Positions 8,889 to 17,245 of a stretch of 64,000 bases of DNA are shown here, piece after piece (within the stretch, counting starts at the first letter, position 1; each line of letters starts with the position of its first letter). The DNA is from an uncultured Muribaculaceae bacterium. GTDB lineage: Bacteria > Bacteroidota > Bacteroidia > Bacteroidales > Muribaculaceae. The DNA is taken from positions 114,446 through 178,445 of the forward strand of contig CAJUIW010000005.1 in assembly GCA_910586895.1 (NCBI GenBank). The letters run 5' to 3'. The notes below the pieces were generated by a model. It was not told where the DNA came from. It saw nothing but the letters and a program-made list of their open reading frames with translations, and did not search any database. The position numbers were made by a program, and so were the translations under genes.

Positions 8889-9005
8889 ATGTCATCACCA
8901 ACACTTTACATCATTGCAGGATGCAATGGAGCTGGAAAAACAACAGCCTCCTATTCCGTACTCCCGACAATACTTGATTGTGTTGAGTTACCTTATCATG
9001 TCTGA
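8889..9005 (+). pseudogene. Remnant of a zeta-toxin-like P-loop kinase
   Basis: An ATG at 8889 opens 38 codons before TGA at 9003-9005. The first 33 residues (starting MSSPTLYIIAGCNGAGKTT) are the typical opening of the zeta-toxin / small P-loop ATPase family common in Bacteroidota. Beta-strand 1 and the Walker A loop GCNGAGKT are intact, as is the following SVLPTILDCVE. The full family is about 190-200 aa, and the next conserved block (FVNADEIA) is absent. The frame instead runs into unrelated residues and the start of the next small gene. This fits an internal deletion of about 150 codons. It cannot be active as a kinase. Confidence 0.7.
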
Positions 9006-9180
9006 ACAAGAAAAAATAATTCTTAGAAATAGAATTCTTGAAGGTCTGAAAAAGTCCTTTCATGACTTGGTTGTGCGCAAGGCTGCCCTCGGTCAAGAGA
9101 TGGTGGTTGGTGATTCCAATGGTGCAACAAAAATTATACCTGCGGCAGAACTTCTTTCTGAAATTGAAAAGGACAAATAA
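8998..9180 (+). CDS. Small partner protein of the zeta-toxin-like gene
   Basis: A 60-aa soluble protein starting MSEQEKIILRNRILEGLKKS: a helical N-terminus, then a short strand (GQEMVVGDSNG) and IIPAAELL. Many Bacteroidota zeta-like ATPase genes have a neighbour of this size and pattern (helix, then E-[ILV]-V-V-x-x-x-G-x-x-x-x-[IV]-x-P). Here it survives intact while its partner is truncated. Its ATG overlaps the end of the remnant by 8 nt. A role as antitoxin or partner is inferred from context only. Confidence 0.5.
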   Translation: MSEQEKIILRNRILEGLKKSFHDLVVRKAALGQEMVVGDSNGATKIIPAAELLSEIEKDK

Positions 9181-9201
9181 CGGTCTTTATTTACATTGGA
9201 T

Positions 9202-9450
9202 ATGGATGCTGATTGGTTTATTTATCCAGGGCTCGGGATATTGCTCTTAGGAGCGATATTTGGATTCTATGTTGCTTATAAAGGGTACCGGTCTACTGAT
9301 TGGTCCAATCTGAAACGCATATCCGCAAGAGCGACATTCTTCCGCGGAGAGCCTACCCCCGCGATGAAAAAACTGACACGCACATGGATGATCATCATGA
9401 TTGCGGGATTCATACTCTTAGCTATCGGCATATCAATCGGAACAAATTAG
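9202..9450 (+). CDS. Hypothetical two-helix membrane protein
   Basis: An 82-aa protein with membrane segments at about residues 9-28 (GLGILLLGAIFGFYVAYKG) and 61-79 (WMIIMIAGFILLAIGISIG), joined by a basic loop. ATG 9202 is preferred to TTG 9196. It lies 21 nt after the small partner gene and may be co-transcribed. I recognise no family. Confidence 0.5.
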   Translation: MDADWFIYPGLGILLLGAIFGFYVAYKGYRSTDWSNLKRISARATFFRGEPTPAMKKLTRTWMIIMIAGFILLAIGISIGTN

Positions 9451-9471
9451 GCTGATTTCCGTAGTTTTCAG

Positions 9472-9502
9472 TTTTAAGAACCGAGCATTATACTTATATT
9501 TG
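9472..9502 (+). promoter_or_regulatory. Promoter upstream of the 9558 gene
   Basis: TTTT at 9472-9475, 19 nt, then TATATTTG at 9495-9502. It lies 55 nt upstream of ATG 9558. Confidence 0.5.
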
Positions 9503-9557
9503 CACTCAGGCCTGTGTGCCTGTAAATCAAATCACAATTAATAAATCCAATCAAACC

Positions 9558-9929
9558 ATGGAAGCTATCAGTATTTTATCCATTCTGTTTTTTATCGTAA
9601 CTATCGGTGTAGAGATTTTTCTAATCGTAAAGTTCATAGGGCTCTGCAACGATGTCAATGCTATAAAATCATACATCAGCGGTGTGTCATCAAGTTCTGG
9701 CAATCCCATATCTATCCGTGAGGTAAAGGAAGCTATGCTCACAGGGCGTGAGGAGCAGATATACCTCGCCATATTGGAACGTCTTCTGGCTGTGATGAAA
9801 GAATACGACCTTCACCCCAACGGCAAACAAAAGATTGAGGCAGCCGAACGTATGTGCGCAATTCTTGGCCGTCAACTGCCCGAGCAGTTACGTTCTATCG
9901 AAGCATACCGCCAATATATGCAGAACTAA
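9558..9929 (+). CDS. Hypothetical membrane-anchored protein
   Basis: This 123-aa protein has one N-terminal membrane helix (SILFFIVTIGVEIFLIVKFIG) and a soluble helical C-terminal part of about 95 residues (AILERLLAVMKEYDLHPNG, then AERMCAILGRQLPEQL). ATG 9558 follows its own promoter. An earlier in-frame ATG at 9516 would start only 14 nt after the -7 box and adds polar residues before the helix. No family is recognised. It converges on the small minus-strand gene at 9933. Confidence 0.6.
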   Translation: MEAISILSILFFIVTIGVEIFLIVKFIGLCNDVNAIKSYISGVSSSSGNPISIREVKEAMLTGREEQIYLAILERLLAVMKEYDLHPNGKQKIEAAERMCAILGRQLPEQLRSIEAYRQYMQN

Positions 9930-9932
9930 CGT

Positions 9933-10139
9933 TTATTTACGGTTATCCTCACGCGCTTTCTTATAGTAGCTCCAGAAAGAGCTGAACAGCAGTATTGTTA
10001 CAGCTGCTGACCCGAATACCTGAAGCCATACTATCCGGGGTATCGGAGTGCTGCTCATCACAACACGCATCACCATGATATATACGCTTGCAAGAGTAAG
10101 TACAGCATACCAGTTGCGCTTAGTTTTATTGCTTGCCAT
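9933..10139 (-). CDS. Hypothetical small membrane protein
   Basis: A 68-aa protein with two hydrophobic segments (about residues 10-29 and 37-57) and charged ends (MASNKTKRN and KKAREDNRK). Its 3' end is 3 bp from the end of the convergent gene. No family is recognised. A clean start, charged termini and no competing frame make it likely real. Confidence 0.5.
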   Translation of the reverse strand: MASNKTKRNWYAVLTLASVYIMVMRVVMSSTPIPRIVWLQVFGSAAVTILLFSSFWSYYKKAREDNRK

Positions 10140-10155
10140 ATTGAAATAGATTCTG

Positions 10156-10187
10156 TTTTCTGATTAGACGCATTTTATGTAAGTTTG
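10156..10187 (+). promoter_or_regulatory. Promoter of tag
   Basis: TTTT at 10156-10159, 20 nt, then TAAGTTTG at 10180-10187. It lies 30 nt before ATG 10218. Confidence 0.6.
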
Positions 10188-10217
10188 TCACACGATAAAC
10201 TAAAAAAACGTAGCAAA

Positions 10218-10796
10218 ATGGATAATCTGATTGACGGTCATTGCGGATGGGCCGGCAAGGATCCGCTGTATGTAAAGTATCACGATGAGGAGTGGGGCCG
10301 ACCGGTCACTGACGATGCCACTTTATTTGAATTCCTGCTGCTTGAGAGCGCACAGGCGGGCTTGTCATGGATCACCATTCTCCGTAAGCGCGACGGCTAC
10401 AAGGAGGCGTTCCACAACTTTGACGCTGAAAAAGTGGCGGCAATGACCGAAGCTGATGTTGAACGCCTGATGCAGTTCGATGGCATAGTGCGCAACCGGC
10501 GTAAGATAGCATCGGCAATATCCAATGCATCGCTATTTCTGACGATTCAAAAGGAGTTTGGCAGTTTCCGCAATTACATTCTCCGATTCTTCACCACAGA
10601 GGTTCCGGTAAGGAACCGGTTCAGGCATCTGAGTGAGATTCCTGTCACTTCGCCCGAGGCTGAAGCGATAAGCCGCGACATGAAGCGACGCGGATTTAAG
10701 TTTTTCGGCCCGACCGTATGCTACGCGTTTCTTCAAGCCACGGGATTTGTCAATGACCACCTTGCTGGATGCTACTGCTATGACAGTCAGGACTGA
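10218..10796 (+). CDS. tag: DNA-3-methyladenine glycosylase I
   Basis: This base-excision enzyme removes 3-methyladenine from alkylated DNA. The 192-aa protein has the Tag signature: zinc ligands Cys9 (HCGWAG), His22 (YHDEEWG), His181 and Cys185 (NDHLAGC, with the usual H-x3-C spacing), the substrate-pocket segment LLLESAQAGLSW with Glu43, and FFGPTVCYAFLQATG near the end. ATG 10218 is chosen because homologues begin a few residues before the zinc Cys and because the in-frame ATG at 10185 lies inside the promoter -7 box. Confidence 0.95.
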   Translation: MDNLIDGHCGWAGKDPLYVKYHDEEWGRPVTDDATLFEFLLLESAQAGLSWITILRKRDGYKEAFHNFDAEKVAAMTEADVERLMQFDGIVRNRRKIASAISNASLFLTIQKEFGSFRNYILRFFTTEVPVRNRFRHLSEIPVTSPEAEAISRDMKRRGFKFFGPTVCYAFLQATGFVNDHLAGCYCYDSQD

Positions 10797-10886
10797 GCGC
10801 AAATATTATTTTGCCCGATTGATATACTCTTTTTAAGCAAAAATATTATAAACCCGACATTTATTTGCCAAACTGAACTAATTTGA

Positions 10887-10916
10887 TTTGTAATTCTAAA
10901 TTATTTGCTAATTTTG
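10887..10916 (+). promoter_or_regulatory. Promoter of nhaC
   Basis: TTTG at 10887-10890, 18 nt, then TAATTTTG at 10909-10916. It lies 23 nt before ATG 10940. Confidence 0.55.
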
Positions 10917-10939
10917 CATCCAATTTTGAAAATGCATAA

Positions 10940-12385
10940 ATGGTAAATATTTTTAAGAAATCACGCAAAGAAGTTCCCGGATTGGCACTCTCCATTGTCC
11001 CTGTAGTAGCACTTTTGTCAGCTCTAACGGCTTTGATAGCTGTATCAGGTGCTGAATCGGCTCAGGAATGGGGTCCGTGGCTTTTAGGCGGAGCTGCCGT
11101 TTTCGCAACTCTCCTCGGGCTACTCTTCACCCGATGCGGATGGCGCGGGATAGTAACCGGCATAAAGAAAAGCGCCACACAGATACTTCCCGCCATACCG
11201 ATACTTCTACTGATAGGCACTCTAAGCTCTACATGGATGCTGAGCGGCGTTGTACCATATCTTATTGACTTCGGCGTGCATCTGCTGAGCCCCGAAAGCT
11301 TCCTGCTGATAACATGCTGTGTGTGTTCACTCGTGTCAATGGTGACAGGTAGCTCCTGGACCACCATAGCCACCATAGGTGTGGCATTCATGGGGGTCGG
11401 TACAGTGATGGGATATAGCGAGGCATGGACAGCCGGAGCCATTATATCAGGAGCATATTTCGGCGATAAGATGTCGCCGCTGAGCGACACTACCGTGCTG
11501 GCATCAAGCTCCTGTGGTGTAGACCTGTTCAAGCATATACGAAATATGGTGGCTACCTCCGCTCCGGCTCTGATGATAGCCCTGATAGTCTATACCCTGA
11601 CCGGAATGATGATTGACACCGTACCGACGGATGCACCGGCCATAACGAATGCCATAGCTGATACATTTAATCTTTCGCCGTGGATTCTGACCATACCTGC
11701 AGTAACATGCCTGATGCTGGCTCTGCGTGCCGGCACTCTATGGACTCTTGCCGCCGGGTCAGTAGCCGGACTTGCCGGAATATGGATATTCCAGCCTGAA
11801 ATTGCAGCCGGCCTCAGCGATAACGGAACGATAACCGGTATGCTGAGTGTGTTGGCCATGCCCACATCCATTGACACAGGCAACAGTATGCTTGATAATC
11901 TCGTAGCTACAGGCGGTGCAGCAGGTATGCTTCCTACAGTCGCCCTGGTGTTATGTGCAATGCTCTTCGGAGGTGCAATGATAGGGACTGGCATGTTAGG
12001 CTCACTGGCCCGCGCCATAACCTCACGGCTGCATAATCATGGCTCTATGGTAAGCGCTACAGTAGGAAGCGGACTCTGCCTCAACATGCTAACCGGCGAC
12101 CAGTATCTGTCGCTGATACTCGGAGGCAACATATACAGCGGCCCCTACCGTACAAACGGGATAAGCGATACCACTCTGAGCCGTTCGCTTGAGGACTCGA
12201 TATCAGTAACATCTGTTCTGATTCCTTGGAATTCATGCGGTCTCACCCAGTCAACCGTACTCGGGGTATCGACATTGGCTTACGCTCCATTCTGCATTTT
12301 CAATCTGCTGAGCCCTGTAATGTCAATAGTAGTGGCCTGGATACAGCACCGCCGCAAACGTGTGCCGGCATTGGAGGGCGTTTAG
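10940..12385 (+). CDS. nhaC: NhaC-family Na+/H+ antiporter
   Basis: This 481-aa inner-membrane protein has about 11-12 predicted helices. It carries the NhaC family motifs LVSMVTGSSWTTIATIGVAF near residue 131-150 and GAYFGDKMSPLSDTT near 171-185, and ends in a short basic cytoplasmic tail. It should exchange Na+ for H+ (or a related organic ion, since some members are malate/lactate antiporters). It is transcribed alone from its own promoter. Its last 4 bases overlap the end of the convergent small gene at 12382. Confidence 0.88.
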   Translation: MVNIFKKSRKEVPGLALSIVPVVALLSALTALIAVSGAESAQEWGPWLLGGAAVFATLLGLLFTRCGWRGIVTGIKKSATQILPAIPILLLIGTLSSTWMLSGVVPYLIDFGVHLLSPESFLLITCCVCSLVSMVTGSSWTTIATIGVAFMGVGTVMGYSEAWTAGAIISGAYFGDKMSPLSDTTVLASSSCGVDLFKHIRNMVATSAPALMIALIVYTLTGMMIDTVPTDAPAITNAIADTFNLSPWILTIPAVTCLMLALRAGTLWTLAAGSVAGLAGIWIFQPEIAAGLSDNGTITGMLSVLAMPTSIDTGNSMLDNLVATGGAAGMLPTVALVLCAMLFGGAMIGTGMLGSLARAITSRLHNHGSMVSATVGSGLCLNMLTGDQYLSLILGGNIYSGPYRTNGISDTTLSRSLEDSISVTSVLIPWNSCGLTQSTVLGVSTLAYAPFCIFNLLSPVMSIVVAWIQHRRKRVPALEGV

Positions 12386-12585
12386 AGCCTGTCCCGACGG
12401 CTGCGGCGATGGCGGTCGCGTTTCTTCAGCACTACACGCAGCAATGTTATGGCCACAAGCGTGGCCCCTATTATCCCGAAGTACTCCAGCGTTCTTCCAT
12501 CAGTGAGCATTCCGCGGCCTATATAAGCCATCACGGCTAAATACAGCAGCAGAAGAAGCGGTATTATATTATATCTCTGTTTCAT
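12382..12585 (-). CDS. Small two-helix membrane protein
   Basis: A 67-aa protein beginning MKQRYNIIPLLLLLYLAVMAYIG, with a second hydrophobic segment (YFGIIGATLVAITLLRVVL) and a basic C-terminus (KKRDRHRRSRRDR). It begins inside the last codons of the exonuclease gene (17-nt overlap), so it is probably translationally coupled. Proteins of this size and pattern occur next to 3'-5' exonuclease genes in other Bacteroidales. The function is unknown. Confidence 0.65.
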   Translation of the reverse strand: MKQRYNIIPLLLLLYLAVMAYIGRGMLTDGRTLEYFGIIGATLVAITLLRVVLKKRDRHRRSRRDRL

Positions 12586-13225
12586 CCTCCTCCGGGTATA
12601 CCTTATAGAGCGATTCCTCCGGGACGAATGCTCCGGAAATGAAATGATGATATAATCTCAGGCATGCCCACGCATCAATGGCCGCATAGACCTGCTGACC
12701 GGGCGACAGCTCGGCGGCTTCCCAATTGGTAAGACGCTGATGCTTTGAGATACGCTCGCCAAACGCTATGGCATATATTTTCTGCAAGGAGCTGTCCTTG
12801 ATACGGTAGTCCTTCACCGTGTCCTGCAGATCTACGAATCCGGCCGGATTGAGCTCCTGATTGTTGCGATGAAGCGCATTGAAATCATCGCGCAGCGACA
12901 ACCCTACCTTCACTATCTCCGGATTCTCAAAAAAGCGTCCAAGACGCTCCGATATGCCAATCTGATTGATACGGAACAGATAGCATAGCTCGGCCGTGGA
13001 TATCTGCACCAGAGCGACATTATGGACCACTCCTTTCTTGAACGAAGGACGTGTTTCGGTGTCAAATCCCACTACCGCCTCACGCTCAAGTTTCTTCAAT
13101 GCCAGCCGCGCCTTCTCCGGAGTGTCAACCACCACAATCTTGCCCGGATATGTGACCATAGGCATCTGCGAAAGCGCTTCCTTGCTTATTGCTATCGAAA
13201 AGTTGCTATCATTCATAAAGCTCAT
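12569..13225 (-). CDS. 3'-5' exonuclease, DEDD family (WRN/RNase D-like)
   Basis: This 218-aa protein consists of a single DnaQ-like exonuclease domain of the DNA polymerase A exonuclease type. Motif I is VGFDTETRP (DxE), motif II is the segment GLSLRDDFNAL, and motif III is YAAIDAWACLRLY (YxxxD form). It likely degrades DNA or RNA 3' ends using two metal ions. The start is uncertain: ATG 13225 lies 1 nt past the bioD stop, 13216 is also possible, and 13237 would overlap bioD. It is in an lgt-bioD-exonuclease operon. Confidence 0.88.
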   Translation of the reverse strand: MSFMNDSNFSIAISKEALSQMPMVTYPGKIVVVDTPEKARLALKKLEREAVVGFDTETRPSFKKGVVHNVALVQISTAELCYLFRINQIGISERLGRFFENPEIVKVGLSLRDDFNALHRNNQELNPAGFVDLQDTVKDYRIKDSSLQKIYAIAFGERISKHQRLTNWEAAELSPGQQVYAAIDAWACLRLYHHFISGAFVPEESLYKVYPEEDETEI

Positions 13226-13226
13226 G

Positions 13227-13877
13227 TTAGTTAACATCTGCTGAAATCACAGGAACATCCAGAATCTCAGCTTCCGGGAAATGACGGCGCACATAGCGCT
13301 CTATAAATGCTCTGGTATCGGCCGAAATCACCTTGTCAGTATCGAAATATCGGTTATATAGCACCGAATGAAGCTGCAGTCCGCGCGCCGCTATAGCTTC
13401 CAGAGAGAGGACAGTGTGGTTTATGGACCCAAGCCGGGAATTTGTGACCAGTATCACCGGCAGTTTACGTGTAGCGGCATAGTCTATGGCCATGAATGTA
13501 TCGGTAATAGGCACCATCAGTCCGCCGGCACCCTCCACGAGTACGGTATCGTATCGTTCGAGCAGTTTCTCTGTGGCCCGGTCAATGACCGTCAGATCTA
13601 TCTCACGCCCGTCAATTGATGCAGCCAGTTGAGCCGATGCAGGATATGAGAATATCACGGGGGCGGTAAGACGTTCATTGTCCTCCGGCAGATAGCCTGA
13701 CCCGGTTATGCGGCGATGGATATCGATATCTTCCGAACTGTCAATGCAGCCGGTCTGAATGAATTTCTGTGTTATCACTTTCTGCCCTTCATCCATAAGC
13801 TTTCGGGCAAGCCAGCCAGTGGCATAGCTTTTACCGGCATCGGTGTCAATGCCGGTTATGAAATATGCTCCTTTCAT
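13227..13877 (-). CDS. bioD: Dethiobiotin synthetase
   Basis: This enzyme carries out ATP-dependent carboxylation of 7,8-diaminopelargonate to dethiobiotin, the penultimate step of biotin synthesis. The 216-aa protein opens with FITGIDTDAGKSYATGWLA, a P-loop of the BioD type (usually GTDTxVGKT). It also carries KFIQTGC and VEGAGGLMVPI with the conserved acidic residue. The usual Thr after the P-loop Lys is Ser. The ATG overlaps the lgt stop by 4 nt. No other bio genes are in the window. Confidence 0.93.
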   Translation of the reverse strand: MKGAYFITGIDTDAGKSYATGWLARKLMDEGQKVITQKFIQTGCIDSSEDIDIHRRITGSGYLPEDNERLTAPVIFSYPASAQLAASIDGREIDLTVIDRATEKLLERYDTVLVEGAGGLMVPITDTFMAIDYAATRKLPVILVTNSRLGSINHTVLSLEAIAARGLQLHSVLYNRYFDTDKVISADTRAFIERYVRRHFPEAEILDVPVISADVN

Positions 13878-14746
13878 TTCTTTGAGTTTGCTTTATCAGC
13901 AGCCGGTTCATCGGCAAATTTATCAGGGAATGACAGCTGGACTCTCGGACGCGACATGGCGTACGCAACCAATATCACTCCCGCTATCACAAACGGAACA
14001 CTCAGCCACTGCCCCATGTTCAGAGCCATGTCCGCTTCCCATGCCACCTGATCGTTCTTGATGAATTCAATAAGAAAACGTGGCAGAAATATACCTATCA
14101 GAAATACTCCGAATATCAGTCCCTGACGTTCTTCGGCATTCTTACGCCAGTACATCCACATCAGCACACCGAACAGGATGAAATAAACAAGCGCTTCATA
14201 AATCTGTGTCGGGTGAACCGCAATTCCGGGATATAGCTCCTGCCACATGCGTGAGCGTTCAAACATAAATCCCCACGGAAGAGTGGTCGGGCCTCCGAAT
14301 ATTTCGGAATTCATCAAATTGCCAAGTCTTATCAGTCCGCCTACAAGTGCCACCGGCACCACAAGACGGTCAAATGTCCATAACGGATTACGCTTGGTAG
14401 TGAATATGGAGAATAGCAGCACACCAACTATTATGCCTATCGCTCCGCCATGACTTGCAAGCCCCCCTTCCCATATTTTGAGAATATCAAGGGGGTGCTG
14501 GCTGTACAGATCCCATTCGTAGAAGAACACATGTCCAAGACGCGCTCCGACGATAGTACCGCCTACCACCCACAGCAGAAGTATGCCGAGCCAGCGCTCA
14601 GGCTCCCCTTCATGCTTGAACATGCGGGCCACTATCTCGTAGCCTATCAGAAAGCCAATGGCAAACATCAGCCCGTACCAGCGTACGGTAACAAAGGAGT
14701 CAATCAGTACCGGATCTGCATTCCAGTGTATATAATCAAGTATCAT
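13874..14746 (-). CDS. lgt: Prolipoprotein diacylglyceryl transferase
   Basis: This inner-membrane enzyme transfers diacylglycerol from phosphatidylglycerol to the lipobox Cys of lipoproteins. The 290-aa protein has about seven membrane helices, the family signature KIWEGGLASHGGAIGI near residue 90, GARLGHVFFYEWD before it, and RLGNLMNSEIFGGPT with the conserved Arg/Asn/Glu. It heads the lgt-bioD-exonuclease unit. A -7 box TAAATTTG lies at 14775-14768 on the minus strand. It supports the lipoproteins encoded elsewhere in the window. Confidence 0.95.
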   Translation of the reverse strand: MILDYIHWNADPVLIDSFVTVRWYGLMFAIGFLIGYEIVARMFKHEGEPERWLGILLLWVVGGTIVGARLGHVFFYEWDLYSQHPLDILKIWEGGLASHGGAIGIIVGVLLFSIFTTKRNPLWTFDRLVVPVALVGGLIRLGNLMNSEIFGGPTTLPWGFMFERSRMWQELYPGIAVHPTQIYEALVYFILFGVLMWMYWRKNAEERQGLIFGVFLIGIFLPRFLIEFIKNDQVAWEADMALNMGQWLSVPFVIAGVILVAYAMSRPRVQLSFPDKFADEPAADKANSKK

Positions 14747-14831
14747 ATAGCGGCATGTTTAATAATGCAAATTTAGCTATTTTTTTCCATACCGTGAGAG
14801 TGTCGCCGAGGTTTTATGCCAATAGCGCGGA

Positions 14832-14872
14832 CATAAAAGCGGAGGATAATTCCATCCGGGATTATCCTCCGC
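14832..14872 (-). terminator. Terminator of the pyrBI-glyA transcript
   Basis: A 12-bp perfect stem (14839-14850 with 14861-14872) is followed on the minus strand by TTTT at 14838-14835. It lies between glyA and the lgt promoter. Confidence 0.7.
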
Positions 14873-14899
14873 TGTAAATATCTGAGTTGAATCAACTTA

Positions 14900-16180
14900 T
14901 CAATAAGCAAAGATCGGATATGACTCCATCAGCTTGTTGACCTCAGCGCGGACAGTTGCTATCACCTCGGTATCCTCAGGAGCTGAGAGAACGCGGTCAA
15001 TAAGCTCTACTATCGGTTCCATCAGATCCTCTTTGGCACCACGGGTAGTGATGGCTGCTGTGCCAAGACGTATGCCTGAAGTCTGGAAGGGCGAACGGCT
15101 ATCGAACGGCACCATATTCTTATTGGCGGTTATGTCAGCTTCCACCAGGACACGCTCGGCCACCTTACCGGTCAGTTCAGGGAACTTGGTGCGGAGGTCC
15201 ACAAGTATGCAGTGGTTGTCAGTTCCGCCCGACACTATATTGTAGCCGCGCTTCTTAAGAGCGTCAGCCATGGCAGCGGCATTGCGCTTCACCTGCTTCT
15301 GATAGTCAACGAATTCGGGCTGAAGAGCTTCACCGAAAGCTACAGCCTTGGCTGCGATGACATGTTCAAGCGGACCGCCCTGAACACCGGGGAACACGGC
15401 AGAGTCAAGCAGCTGCGACATCATGCGCACCTGTCCCTTGGGATTTGTCTTGCCCCATGGATTTTCAAAGTCCTTACCCATAAGGATAAGGCCGCCACGC
15501 GGGCCGCGGAGTGTCTTATGTGTGGTAGAGGTCACGATATGGGCATACTTCACGGGGTTGTCAAGCAGGCCGGCAGCTATAAGGCCGGCAGGGTGAGCCA
15601 TATCAATCATAAGGATAGCTCCGATTTCATCGGCCAGACGACGCATGCGGGCATAGTCCCACTCACGTGAATAGGCACTTGCACCACCCACTATCAGGCG
15701 GGGACGTTCGCGGCGTGCCACTTCCTCCATCTGGTCATAGTCAACAAGTCCGTTGTCCTGACGCACGTTATACTCAAGCGCTTGGAACATCAGGCCGGAG
15801 AAGTTGACAGGGCTGCCATGCGAGAGGTGTCCGCCATGTGCAAGATTGAGTCCGAGGAATTTGTCGCCGGGACGGAGCACGGTCATGAACACCGCCATAT
15901 TGGCCTGTGCGCCTGAATGGGGCTGCACATTGGCATATTCAGCGCCAAACAGCTTCTTAACACGGTCAATAGCTACCTGTTCCACTTTATCAACTACGCC
16001 GCAACCTCCATAGTAACGATGGCCGGGATAACCCTCGGCATACTTGTTGGTAAGGCATGAACCCATGGCCTGCATCACTTCATCGCTGACGAAATTTTCG
16101 GATGCGATAAGTTCAATACCCTTTTTCTGACGTTGATGTTCAGATTCGATTAAATCAAAAATCACGTTGTCACGTTGCAT
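14900..16180 (-). CDS. glyA: Serine hydroxymethyltransferase
   Basis: This PLP enzyme interconverts serine + tetrahydrofolate with glycine + 5,10-methylene-THF. The 426-aa protein has the family's usual length. It carries the PLP-lysine motif STTHKTLRGPRGG near residue 230, NKYAEGYPGHRYYGGC near 48-63 and VDLRTKFPELTGK in the C-terminal part. It is the fourth gene of a minus-strand series after pyrB, pyrI and the flavin reductase gene, 27 nt downstream of the last. Functionally it links to the glycine cleavage operon at 55-61 kb. Confidence 0.97.
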   Translation of the reverse strand: MQRDNVIFDLIESEHQRQKKGIELIASENFVSDEVMQAMGSCLTNKYAEGYPGHRYYGGCGVVDKVEQVAIDRVKKLFGAEYANVQPHSGAQANMAVFMTVLRPGDKFLGLNLAHGGHLSHGSPVNFSGLMFQALEYNVRQDNGLVDYDQMEEVARRERPRLIVGGASAYSREWDYARMRRLADEIGAILMIDMAHPAGLIAAGLLDNPVKYAHIVTSTTHKTLRGPRGGLILMGKDFENPWGKTNPKGQVRMMSQLLDSAVFPGVQGGPLEHVIAAKAVAFGEALQPEFVDYQKQVKRNAAAMADALKKRGYNIVSGGTDNHCILVDLRTKFPELTGKVAERVLVEADITANKNMVPFDSRSPFQTSGIRLGTAAITTRGAKEDLMEPIVELIDRVLSAPEDTEVIATVRAEVNKLMESYPIFAY

Positions 16181-16207
16181 ATGAGAAATCTATTATGGTG
16201 ATTATTT

Positions 16208-16771
16208 TTATTTCTTTTTCTTTACGGAGAAGCCAAAACGCCCGATTTCGCTCCCCTGCCGGTAATAATGGCCGTGGGAGTAATTGAGCAATCCTGCATC
16301 GCCAAGACGGAACTCGCCGGTAGAACCATCAATCAGCCCCTCGTCGGCCCGCACATTGATTACGTCGGCAATGAACATATCATGGCTGCCGAGCGAAACT
16401 ATCTCCTTGACCCGGCACTCTATATTCAGCGGCGACTCCTTGACCGAGGGGGCCTGTACCTTCACGCCCGGTTCGGGCGTGAGCCCCGACATCTGCCACT
16501 TGTCATAATCGCGCCCGCTGCGCACACCGCACCAGTCAGTGGCGCGCGCCATATCGGCCGTGGTCAGATTGATGGTAAATTCCATCCGCTCCTTTATCAT
16601 ATCATACGAATGGCGTTCGGGGCGGAGAGAAATATAGCACATAGGCGGATTGGTGCAGATGGTTCCGGTCCATGCCACGGTGACAAGATTGCTCCGCTCC
16701 ATCGTCCCGCAGCTTACAAGCACTGCAGGAAGTGGATATATCATGGTTCCCGGTTTCCAGTTCTGTTTCAT
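16208..16771 (-). CDS. Flavin reductase family protein
   Basis: A 187-aa FMN-binding split-barrel protein of the flavin reductase-like family (HpaC/NADH:FMN oxidoreductase type). It opens with YPLPAVLVSCGT and contains the flavin-binding pattern NLVTVAWTGTICTNPPMCYISLRP (read as two blocks) and SYDMIKERMEFTINL. Such proteins reduce or carry FMN, but many Bacteroidota members have no assigned substrate. It lies 12 nt downstream of pyrI, so it is probably co-transcribed with the aspartate carbamoyltransferase genes. Confidence 0.85.
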   Translation of the reverse strand: MKQNWKPGTMIYPLPAVLVSCGTMERSNLVTVAWTGTICTNPPMCYISLRPERHSYDMIKERMEFTINLTTADMARATDWCGVRSGRDYDKWQMSGLTPEPGVKVQAPSVKESPLNIECRVKEIVSLGSHDMFIADVINVRADEGLIDGSTGEFRLGDAGLLNYSHGHYYRQGSEIGRFGFSVKKKK

Positions 16772-16783
16772 CCGCTACAGCAT

Positions 16784-17245
16784 TCAGTCAATAAGCGCAT
16801 CCTCACTCTTCACCGTCTGCCCGCAATAGTGGCATCGGATGGTCACGTCATCGCGGTCAATCACGGAGAAACGTGTGCGCATAGGCTCGTTGTTGGTTAT
16901 ACACTTTGGATTGGAGCACCGCACCAGCCCTACTATCTCGTCAGGAAGCTCCACGGGGCGCTTCTCCACCACCTCGAAATCACGGATGATATTGATTTTG
17001 GCATGCGGGGCTATCAGCGCTATGCGATTGAGCGTATCTTCGGCAAACTCCACATCCGCCACTTTGATGATACCCTTTGTTCCCAGAGCCTTGCTCTCAA
17101 GATTATTACCGACAGTCACATGTGTGCCTATGCGTTCAATCCCGAGTATGCGCACAGCCTTGAAAAGCATGGAGCTCGGTATGCGGTCAATCACAGTACC
17201 GCAGCGCAGTGCGGCCACAGCTAATTCTTTCTTAGGTGTATTCAT
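16784..17245 (-). CDS. pyrI: Aspartate carbamoyltransferase regulatory chain
   Basis: A 153-aa regulatory subunit of the ATCase holoenzyme. The N-terminal allosteric domain, starting KELAVAALRCGTVIDRIPSS, binds nucleotides. The C-terminal zinc domain carries the four Cys in CSNPKC and CHYC that hold the contact with catalytic chains. The gene overlaps pyrB by 4 nt, as expected for a coupled pyrBI pair. Confidence 0.96.
   Translation of the reverse strand: MNTPKKELAVAALRCGTVIDRIPSSMLFKAVRILGIERIGTHVTVGNNLESKALGTKGIIKVADVEFAEDTLNRIALIAPHAKINIIRDFEVVEKRPVELPDEIVGLVRCSNPKCITNNEPMRTRFSVIDRDDVTIRCHYCGQTVKSEDALID

Noticed and set aside
16268..17224. Long plus-strand frame (318 codons) opposite the flavin reductase and pyrI genes
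   Set aside because: Both minus-strand genes have full family motifs, including the zinc Cys of PyrI; the antisense frame has none.
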